Shown here: piece by piece, positions 34,636 through 41,673 of the stretch
Layout of the letters: every line of letters begins with the position of its first letter
How positions within the stretch are numbered: position 1 is the stretch's first letter
Source: Algicoccus sp048820935
GTDB lineage: Bacteria; Pseudomonadota; Gammaproteobacteria; Burkholderiales; Burkholderiaceae_B
NCBI RefSeq assembly: GCF_048820935.1
Contig: NZ_JBMERD010000005.1
Location: 124,001 to 188,000, forward strand
Direction: 5' to 3'
DNA: 64,000 nt
The notes under the pieces: model-generated
Seen by the model: the letters and a program-made list of their open reading frames with translations, nothing else
What the model was told of the DNA's origin: nothing
Databases searched by the model: none
Program-made: the position numbers and the translations under genes

Positions 34636-34755
34636 GAAATTTGACCTTTTAAAATTTTTGATTGAGGTCTGAAAGCAAATACACGGTGAAAAATCTGTCT
34701 AGCTAAATTTGCGTGACTCGATCCGTGTGTCTGATTCGTTTCCATTTCTTTCCGA

Positions 34756-34791
34756 CCTAGGGAATACCCTTATTATAGGGAAAACCCTAGG
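34756..34791. promoter_or_regulatory. Two tandem TAGGG-N4-CCCTA palindromes
   Basis: TAGGGAATACCCTT at 34758-34771 and TAGGGAAAACCCTA at 34776-34789 are two copies of the same interrupted palindrome, 18 bp centre to centre. CCTAGG caps the array at both ends (34756-34761 and 34786-34791). This is the form of a double operator for a dimeric regulator. It lies between the divergent 77-aa gene and the secreted lyase-like gene. No regulator for it is identifiable in the window. Confidence 0.7.
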
Positions 34792-34986
34792 ATATTTCAA
34801 GCCCCAATTCACTAAAGATCAAATTGACCTGTGAGTTTCTGTGATAAAAGTGCAGTTTGTACGATATTCAATGTGTAATTAATGTGCGGAACTGGGCGCA
34901 TTCGATGATCATTCACGAACCGGGATGCGTCATTGCGTGGGTTGGGTTTGGCTAGGTTGTTCTATGTAGTCAAAAAGGAGAAGACC

Positions 34987-36483
34987 ATGAGAATGAAGCA
35001 AGCATTACGGTGTACGGCCTTGGCCACGGCTGTATCGGCCTCGACGGCCATGGCGGCCGATGAGGTTCGGGATCAGTTCTATTGGTTGGGCGAGATCAAT
35101 AAAGCGACTCTGGTGATCAATACAGATGAAGGGCTGTTAAATGTAGAAGATGCTCCAAAGTTTGCCAAAGCCATTCAAGCTGTGATTGATCAGGGCAACC
35201 AACCAGGCGGAAAACGGCCTGCGGCGGTCATTCGGTTTGAACCACTATTGATCGAAGAAGCTGGGCCAGAAATTACATTGTTGCATGCGGGTCGCTCCAG
35301 TCAAGATATGCACGCCACATATAGAGCGGCTATTTTGCGTGACGATTTGCTGACGCTTGCGCAGCAGTTGCACGACACAAGCAAGACGCTGGTTGATCTG
35401 GCAGAAAAACATGCAGAAACGGTTGTGCCTAACTACACCAATGGTGTGGCTGCTCAACCCAATAGTTATGGCCACTACTTGTTAGGTCATGCTGCAGGCC
35501 TATCCCGAGATGCACAAAGAATTCAGCAGACTTATGATCGAATCAACCGATCGGCCATGGGGACAACGGTTTTAAATGGCACGAGATGGCCTTTGAACCG
35601 TGAACGCATGTCTGATTATCTGGGGTTTGCGAAGCCAGTGGAGAATGCGTATGATGCTTCGCAAATTTCTTCCATGGAGCATCCTGTTGAAGTCGGTTCG
35701 ATTGTGACGAGCATTGGGTTGCATACAGGGCATTTTGTGGAAGATTTGTTGACGCAGTACGCTCAGCCCAGACCGTGGATTCTTTTACAAGAAGGCGGTG
35801 ACAACACGTATGTGTCCAGCGCCATGCCACAAAAGCGCAATCCAGGTTTGCTCAACAACACACGTAGCAGTGCATCAACCGCGGTGAGCTTAGCGCTTGG
35901 ACCTGTAATTCAAGCACACAACATTACGCCAGGCATGGTCGATCCCAAGAATGTCAAAACCAACTCCACCATGGTGGCAAGTGGAACCACCGCCCTTAAA
36001 AATTGGGACAAGGTTCTGAAAGCGCTCGTGATCAGTCAGGAGCGCGCGCTGGAAGAATTAAACAGTGACTGGACAGCGTCTCAAGAGTTGGCCGATGAAC
36101 TGATGCAAAGACATTTGTTGCCGTTTCGAACAGGCCACCATTTTGCGTCTGAAGTCACGAGCTACGCCAAGGCCAATAACATCAAACCCTTAGATTTCCC
36201 GTATAGCGAAGCACAACGTATTTATGCTGAAATCGTTCAAGGAACGAATTATCCGCAAACCCTTCCAATGACAGAAGTGGAGTTCAGAAATGCCTTGAAC
36301 CCCCAGAGCATTGTGGAGAGTCGTGCGACAGCAGGTGGACCACAACTCTCTGAAATGCAGCGTATGCTAGTCAGTAGCCGTGAGGCCCTTGCACGCGATC
36401 AAGTCTGGATTACTCAAAGCCGACAAGCGATTGATCAGGCTCAACAAAAGCTGAACACAGATTTTTCTAAATATTTGCAGTAA
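34987..36483 (+). CDS. Secreted argininosuccinate-lyase/fumarase-superfamily protein
   Basis: A 498-aa protein with an N-terminal signal peptide (MRMKQALRCTALATAVS... cleavage near AMAAD, residues 21-25) followed by an aspartase/fumarase-superfamily fold. Matching argininosuccinate lyase are LLHAGRSSQDMHATYRAAILRD (98-119, as GRSRNDQ), the C2-like PNYTNGVAAQPNSYGHYLLGH, and the catalytic-serine loop SSAMPQKRNP (277-286, Ser277/278, Lys283). The C2 histidine of YTHLQRAQP is Asn152 here. ATG 34987 follows AAGGAG; an upstream in-frame start at 34933 would add 18 residues and bury the signal peptide. Argininosuccinate lyases are cytosolic, so the location is unusual. The substrate is unknown. Confidence 0.8.
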   Translation: MRMKQALRCTALATAVSASTAMAADEVRDQFYWLGEINKATLVINTDEGLLNVEDAPKFAKAIQAVIDQGNQPGGKRPAAVIRFEPLLIEEAGPEITLLHAGRSSQDMHATYRAAILRDDLLTLAQQLHDTSKTLVDLAEKHAETVVPNYTNGVAAQPNSYGHYLLGHAAGLSRDAQRIQQTYDRINRSAMGTTVLNGTRWPLNRERMSDYLGFAKPVENAYDASQISSMEHPVEVGSIVTSIGLHTGHFVEDLLTQYAQPRPWILLQEGGDNTYVSSAMPQKRNPGLLNNTRSSASTAVSLALGPVIQAHNITPGMVDPKNVKTNSTMVASGTTALKNWDKVLKALVISQERALEELNSDWTASQELADELMQRHLLPFRTGHHFASEVTSYAKANNIKPLDFPYSEAQRIYAEIVQGTNYPQTLPMTEVEFRNALNPQSIVESRATAGGPQLSEMQRMLVSSREALARDQVWITQSRQAIDQAQQKLNTDFSKYLQ

Positions 36484-36507
36484 TCGGTCATTGCGTTTTC
36501 TAACAAA

Positions 36508-36550
36508 GAAAAAATGAAGCTCACTGGGATGTTGTTCAGTGGGCTTCATT
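36508..36550 (-). terminator. Intrinsic terminator of the RNA methyltransferase operon
   Basis: AATGAAGC (36513-36520) pairs with GCTTCATT (36543-36550), extended by CACTG/CAGTG inside. The minus strand continues with TTTTTTCTTTG. It ends the minus-strand block beginning with the methyltransferase at 36577 and lies just after the plus-strand lyase-like gene. Confidence 0.8.
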
Positions 36551-36576
36551 ATGAAGGCCATTGTGACTCGTTGCGG

Positions 36577-38073
36577 CTAGTTGCGATACTGACCGCTGAC
36601 GAGATCAAACATAAATAAGCGACAGTCGAGCGCACCGTTAAACACGGGGATGCGTCGTTTTGCTTTTAGGCGCAGGTTACGGGGTAAGTCTAAATCTGCG
36701 CTGATCACGCCAATTGTCCAACCAGAGAAATGTTGTTTGAGTTGTGCTGCCCAATCGGTCATCAGTGTGTCTTCGGTTTCTAAACGAATGCCATAGGGTG
36801 GGTTGGTCAGAATTAAACCGCTCGCGCCCGGTGCGGGTTCACGGCAGGCATTAGCTTGCTTTAAACGAATCAAGCCATCGGGCACATGGGCACGCTTTAA
36901 ATTCCGTCTGGCGTTGTCCAGACTCGTCACATCAAGCTCATAGCCACTGATTTGAACGTGAGGAATGTCTTGCGGTGTCAGAATCGCTTCTGTGGCCTCT
37001 TGGCGCATCGTTTGCCATTGGGCGTGATCGTGATGACGCAGTCGTTCAAAAGCGAATGGTCGGTTAATGCCTGGTGCGACATTTAAAGCCTGCCAGGCGG
37101 CTTCAACAAGAATTGTGCCACTGCCACAGAATGGATCGAGCAAAGGGACCTCAGGTGTCCAACCAGCAAGCGCAAGTAAGCCTGCTGCTAGGTTTTCTCG
37201 GATGGGGGCTTCGCCCTTATTGAAACGCCAACCCCGTTTAAACAGAGATTCGCCCGATGTGTCTAGATACAAGGTCGCGGTAGTTTCAGAGAGAAAGAGG
37301 TGAACCCGAGCATCGGGGCGAACGGTATCGATTGAAGGGCGAGCGCCTTCACGATCGCGTAATCGGTCACAAATGCCATCTTTAACCAGAAGATTGCAGA
37401 ACTGTAGGCTCTTCATGGGACTGCGGATGGCCGATGTATCCACTCTCAAGGTGTGGTCTGGGCCAAACCAGTTTTCCCAAGGGGTCGCTAATGTCAGTCG
37501 GGTAATGTCTGATTCGTAGCGTACGGGTGCGTGAGCGACTTGAACAAGAATGCGAGTGGCAATTCGGCTCCAGAGATTGGCTTTCTGGACACCTGGCCAA
37601 TCGGTCTCAAACTGCACACCACCACTAGCAGCCTGCACTCGATCCAAACCAATCTGGATGAGTTCTTCTTCAAGAACGGCTTCTAAACCTCGTGGGCAGG
37701 ATGCAAAGGCTTTATGCCGTCCTGCGTAAGGATTAAATGTTTGTGGTGTGGGGCGTGTCGAAGTTCGGTCTGGTCTTTGTCTTGTGCCTGAATGGGGTGG
37801 TCCATTGCGGCGAGGTGATTGTTCGGAGCGTGTATGTGGCCGATCTCTACGCTGAAAGCCAGTTCTCGCATCATCACGCGCACCGGTACGCGTACGACCG
37901 CCAGACCTTTCTGCTAGTGGTGCAGGCGTTTGCTTTTGTTCCTCAAGCGCTTGACGAGCTTTACGGTGCGCTCTGGCACCACTTGCCAGACTTTTTTTGG
38001 GGCGACCTGTGGTCGTTTCCGGCGTTTTCTTAATCGATAAGCGCAGGGTTTTTTTAGAGTCAGTGTCGCTCAT
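36577..38073 (-). CDS. THUMP-domain class I rRNA methyltransferase (RlmL-like)
   Basis: Predicted SAM-dependent 23S rRNA guanine-N2 methyltransferase corresponding to the N-terminal half of RlmL (YcbY). The 498-aa protein starts with about 110 residues of low-complexity basic sequence rich in Arg, Thr and Pro. Next comes FASCPRGLEAVLEEEL, a THUMP region, and the methyltransferase domain with LLDPFCGSGTILVEAAW and the catalytic NPPY motif at 424-427. The RlmK half is absent, as usual in betaproteobacteria. The exact guanine target is inferred. Confidence 0.88.
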   Translation of the reverse strand: MSDTDSKKTLRLSIKKTPETTTGRPKKSLASGARAHRKARQALEEQKQTPAPLAERSGGRTRTGARDDARTGFQRRDRPHTRSEQSPRRNGPPHSGTRQRPDRTSTRPTPQTFNPYAGRHKAFASCPRGLEAVLEEELIQIGLDRVQAASGGVQFETDWPGVQKANLWSRIATRILVQVAHAPVRYESDITRLTLATPWENWFGPDHTLRVDTSAIRSPMKSLQFCNLLVKDGICDRLRDREGARPSIDTVRPDARVHLFLSETTATLYLDTSGESLFKRGWRFNKGEAPIRENLAAGLLALAGWTPEVPLLDPFCGSGTILVEAAWQALNVAPGINRPFAFERLRHHDHAQWQTMRQEATEAILTPQDIPHVQISGYELDVTSLDNARRNLKRAHVPDGLIRLKQANACREPAPGASGLILTNPPYGIRLETEDTLMTDWAAQLKQHFSGWTIGVISADLDLPRNLRLKAKRRIPVFNGALDCRLFMFDLVSGQYRN

Positions 38074-38090
38074 AATGGTTGCTGTGAAAG

Positions 38091-38516
38091 TCAGAAATAC
38101 GGTTTGATGACGACCAATGCCGTGATCGCGAGCAGGATAAGGACTGGGATTTCATTAAACCACCGAAAAAACACATGGCCGTGTTGCATCTTGCCAAGCT
38201 CGAACTGTCGCAGATAGTGGCGGCAAACCCCATGAAAAATCACCAGACCAATGACTAGCAGGAGTTTTGCATGCATCCAATTGTCGCCCCAACCGATCTT
38301 GTAATACAAATAAAGCCACAATCCGAAGATCAGTGCTAATACACCCAACGGTGTCATAAAGCGATAAAGTCGACCTGCCATGCCTAACAGTAGGGCCTGA
38401 TTTTTGGGGTCCGTAGCTTGCGCTAAATTGACATAAATTCTTGGTAAATAGAACAATCCGGCAAACCAGGACACCATGAACAGAATGTGAAAGGTTTTGA
38501 CCCAGAGATAACCCAT
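38091..38516 (-). CDS. hemJ: Protoporphyrinogen oxidase HemJ
   Basis: Inner-membrane enzyme oxidising protoporphyrinogen IX to protoporphyrin IX in heme synthesis. The 141-aa sequence has about four membrane helices and begins MGYLWVKTFHILFMVSWFAG, containing the conserved His10 of HemJ, with the YRFMTPLG and HAKLLLV segments also typical. It follows proA after 3 bp, the order found in Burkholderiales. Annotated in older records as a CopD-like or UPF0093 protein. Confidence 0.92.
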   Translation of the reverse strand: MGYLWVKTFHILFMVSWFAGLFYLPRIYVNLAQATDPKNQALLLGMAGRLYRFMTPLGVLALIFGLWLYLYYKIGWGDNWMHAKLLLVIGLVIFHGVCRHYLRQFELGKMQHGHVFFRWFNEIPVLILLAITALVVIKPYF

Positions 38517-38519
38517 ACG

Positions 38520-39782
38520 TTATTGGCCTCTTAACTGGCCTTCACCGCGCAGCACCCATTTTTTCGTGGTCAGTCCTTCTAATCCAACCGGTCCTCGCGC
38601 GTGTAAACGGTTTGTACTAATACCAATTTCTGCGCCTAAACCATATTCAAACCCATCTGCAAAACAAGTGGGCAAGTTGACATAGACGGAGCTGGAGTCG
38701 ACTTCACGCTCAAATCGGGTTGCCATGTCAATGTCTTGTGTGACGATGGAATCTGTATGGCTAGAGCCCCAGCGTGCAATGTGATCAATCGCTTCATCGA
38801 TGGAAGATACGACTTTAATGGCGAGAATAGGGGCAAGGTATTCTTCTGCCCAGTCGTCTTCAGTCGCAAGGGTAGCACCTGCCACAATGTTACAGGTGCG
38901 CTCACAACCTCGAATCTCAACTTGATGGGCCAGCAGTGTCTGGGCAAAGGCGGGTAAGAAAGCCTGTGCAATGTTTTCATGCACGAGCAATGTTTCCATG
39001 GTGCCGCAAATGCCATAACGGTAGGTTTTAGCGTTCAAAGCAATCGTGTGCGCTTTTTGCAGATCAGCTGCTTCGTCGATATACACGTGGCAGTTGCCAT
39101 CTAGGTGCTTGATCATCGGGACGCGTGCTTGTTCGGACAGGCGCATGATCAGGCTTTTTCCACCTCGGGGAATAATGACGTCCACAAACTCTGTCATTGT
39201 AATCAGATAGCCAACGGCATCTCGATCTGTGGTTTCAATAAACTGGACGGTGTGAGCGGGTAAACCGGCTTCAGTCAGCCCTTCAGCGACGATGGCAGCC
39301 AAAGCGCTATTGCTGTGGAATGCTTCACTACCACCTCGTAAAATGGCGGCATTCCCCGATTTGATGCACAGGGCGGCGGCATCGATTGTGACGTTGGGTC
39401 GGGATTCATAAATAATTCCAATCACGCCCAAGGGCACAGCCATTTGACTGACACGCATGCCGTTTGGACGGACTTGAGTTGGACCTAAGCCACCAATTGG
39501 ATCTGGCATTGCGGCAATCTGGCGAAGACTTTCAGCCATGCTGTTTAAAGTTTTGGTGGTTAAGGTCAGTCTGTCCAGAAGTGGTGCGTCCAGATCACGC
39601 GCACGTGCGGCCACGAGATCTTTTTCATTGGCTTGCAGGAGTTGTTCATGAGACTGATCTAGCCGTTGTGCGATGGCCAGCAGCGCTTTGGATTTAACAG
39701 CGTCGCTTGCTTTCATGATTTCACGTGAAGCAATACGCGCTTGTTGACCAATGGTATCCAGAGTGTGTTTTAAATCTGACAT
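38520..39782 (-). CDS. proA: Gamma-glutamyl phosphate reductase
   Basis: NADPH-dependent reduction of gamma-glutamyl phosphate to glutamate semialdehyde in proline synthesis. The 420-aa protein has the aldehyde-dehydrogenase-like fold with VPLGVIGIIYESRPNVT, the catalytic cysteine in TYRYGICGTMETLLVH, and the C-terminal NRLHARGPVGLEGLTT. ATG at 39782 (MSDLKHTL) is preferred to a TTG four codons upstream. It lies between holA and hemJ. proB is not in the window. Confidence 0.95.
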   Translation of the reverse strand: MSDLKHTLDTIGQQARIASREIMKASDAVKSKALLAIAQRLDQSHEQLLQANEKDLVAARARDLDAPLLDRLTLTTKTLNSMAESLRQIAAMPDPIGGLGPTQVRPNGMRVSQMAVPLGVIGIIYESRPNVTIDAAALCIKSGNAAILRGGSEAFHSNSALAAIVAEGLTEAGLPAHTVQFIETTDRDAVGYLITMTEFVDVIIPRGGKSLIMRLSEQARVPMIKHLDGNCHVYIDEAADLQKAHTIALNAKTYRYGICGTMETLLVHENIAQAFLPAFAQTLLAHQVEIRGCERTCNIVAGATLATEDDWAEEYLAPILAIKVVSSIDEAIDHIARWGSSHTDSIVTQDIDMATRFEREVDSSSVYVNLPTCFADGFEYGLGAEIGISTNRLHARGPVGLEGLTTKKWVLRGEGQLRGQ

Positions 39783-39880
39783 AACAATACCCAAATAAGG
39801 ATCTGATCAAAAATCAGATGGATGTTCAGACAACGTCTGAACGGTGTTGGTGCAGAGTGAGTCTGCTCATAGTGACTAGT

Positions 39881-40891
39881 TTAGCGCTTTCGGCTTTGGC
39901 TAATCCGTAAACCCAGACGTTCAAGCTCTGCCCAAGCATCATTTAAACGTCCGTGTGTTGCAAAACCTTTAATTAAGCGATCAATTTCGTGGGCGTGCTC
40001 AAGTAAACGACTGACTTGTTGGGCGTTTAAGCGACGCTCTAAAGTGAATACGTTTTGTTGCCTGATCCCAAATAAACGGAGATTTCTGACTGCTTGATCT
40101 CGAGGTGTGCCGTTTTCGACTGATTGCAATAACGCATCGAGTTGGATCAAATCATCCGTGAGTGCCCAGACTACGAGCGGTAATGCCTGCCCCTCGGCTT
40201 TTAACCCATTCAAAATACGCAATAGTCTTGCGCTGTCACCCTGAACCGTTGCTTCACGTAAGTCATTGATATCGAAACGTGTGACGTTCATGACTGCATT
40301 TTGGACAGCGGCGGTGTCGATGTGACCTTCAGGATACAGCAAACCAAGTTTAAGAATTTCCTGATGCGCAGCAAGTAAGTTGCCTTCAACGTGTTCGGCC
40401 ATCCAAGCCAGTCCTTCAGCATCGATGTTTTGTTGCTGCTGGCCAAGGCGTTGTGCGATCCAATCGGGGAGTTGGCGGCGTCCGATCGACGGGCAGGCTA
40501 CGAAATGTGCTTGTGCGCGTAAGGCTTTATACCAGGCCGTGTTTTGGGTTTGACGGTCTGAAACCGGCAATTTAAAAACAATCATCACATCGTGCGCAGG
40601 CGCTGAACCAATGGTTTTGACGATGGATTCGATTGCTTGACCCCCTATACGGCCAGGTTTACCGGTGGGCAGAGTGATCTCAATGAGCGGTTTGTCACCG
40701 AACAGTGAGTTTGCGTTCATGTTGTTGAACACGGGCTGCCAGTCACTTCTTGCATCCATGACAAACGCATGACGTTCCACAAAACCCTGCTCACGAGCCT
40801 GCGCACGCACAGCATCTGCGGCTTCAAGCACCATAAGCGTTTCGGCGCCTTCAATCAAAATCAGAGCAGGCAGCGGCGCGTTCTGTTTCAA
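39881..40891 (-). CDS. holA: DNA polymerase III subunit delta
   Basis: Clamp-loader subunit that opens the beta clamp. The 336-aa protein has the AAA+-like fold with TLPTGKPGRIG, YKALRAQAHFVACPSIGRRQLPDWIAQRL and the C-terminal domain LLRILNGLKAEGQALPLVVWALTDDL. The longest frame opens with TTG at 40891; a stop lies seven codons upstream, so there is no ATG nearby and the N-terminus is about ten residues shorter than usual. It follows lptE by 42 bp, the conserved leuS-lptE-holA order. Confidence 0.93.
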   Translation of the reverse strand: MKQNAPLPALILIEGAETLMVLEAADAVRAQAREQGFVERHAFVMDARSDWQPVFNNMNANSLFGDKPLIEITLPTGKPGRIGGQAIESIVKTIGSAPAHDVMIVFKLPVSDRQTQNTAWYKALRAQAHFVACPSIGRRQLPDWIAQRLGQQQQNIDAEGLAWMAEHVEGNLLAAHQEILKLGLLYPEGHIDTAAVQNAVMNVTRFDINDLREATVQGDSARLLRILNGLKAEGQALPLVVWALTDDLIQLDALLQSVENGTPRDQAVRNLRLFGIRQQNVFTLERRLNAQQVSRLLEHAHEIDRLIKGFATHGRLNDAWAELERLGLRISQSRKR

Positions 40892-40933
40892 CTCAATACC
40901 CGTAAGCGTCTAGTTTTGAGGTGAGAAGAATGC

Positions 40934-41620
40934 TTAATCATTGGCTTGTTGCAGACGTAGATAGTTGTCACGGACATCGGGTGCCGTGATTCGACGAATC
41001 AAGCGGTCTGTGAGGCCCTGTAACATTTCATCAAACATGCTGCGCGCTTCGGATTCTTTGGCTTGTACAACCGAGTCATCATAGGGCAGATCACGCACAG
41101 CAGTTAATGTCGTGTCAGGCAAAATAATGCCACCTTTCGCATCAACAAGGCGAAACGTAAAGTTAAGAGTGAGCTCGTACTCTTCGACGCGACCTTGCGG
41201 GTTCAGTGACACTTCTCGCTGGTTTTCATCCAATGAAATCATTTGAAGTTGAGCTTGGTAATTGACCTTGCCATCGGGTCCTTTTTCTGCCGTGACAATC
41301 TCGGTATTTGGAGAGTTAGCACGCAAAGCTCTACGCACACTGGCACCAAACGGTGTGTTTTCAGGGATCGTGATCGACAAAGTGTCAAAAGGTAAGGGCG
41401 TTGCCCCCTGCAGATGAAAACCACATGCGCTCAGCAATAAAACCATTGTTCCTACCATGAGCCATTGACACCAGCCCCGTGGCAAGTGCCAAAGCAATGG
41501 GAGATTAGGGGCAGGGCAAGCGCCACCCGTACAAACCGCCGTCATCTCGTCTGGTGCAGACTGGACTGCTTTTGTATCTTGCGTCTGACTGCTTTGAGGC
41601 GTGTTGTCCGTACGATCCAT
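40934..41620 (-). CDS. lptE: LPS-assembly lipoprotein LptE with long N-terminal extension
   Basis: Outer-membrane lipoprotein that plugs the LptD barrel in LPS assembly. The core is typical: hydrophobic MVGTMVLLLSACGFHLQG with the lipobox LSAC, then TLSITIPENTPFGASVRRAL and the C-terminal IRRITAPD. The GGGAGAG site favours ATG 41620 (MDRTDNTPQSS), giving 228 aa with about 65 residues before the lipid-modified Cys66, far longer than a normal lipoprotein signal. The first part is Ser/Thr/Gln-rich. An ATG at the hydrophobic stretch would give an ordinary signal; which is used is unclear. Confidence 0.88.
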   Translation of the reverse strand: MDRTDNTPQSSQTQDTKAVQSAPDEMTAVCTGGACPAPNLPLLWHLPRGWCQWLMVGTMVLLLSACGFHLQGATPLPFDTLSITIPENTPFGASVRRALRANSPNTEIVTAEKGPDGKVNYQAQLQMISLDENQREVSLNPQGRVEEYELTLNFTFRLVDAKGGIILPDTTLTAVRDLPYDDSVVQAKESEARSMFDEMLQGLTDRLIRRITAPDVRDNYLRLQQAND

Positions 41621-41673
41621 AAAACTCTCTCTCCCATTGATCAAAGCGATCTAGCAGACTGCTTTGATTGGTC

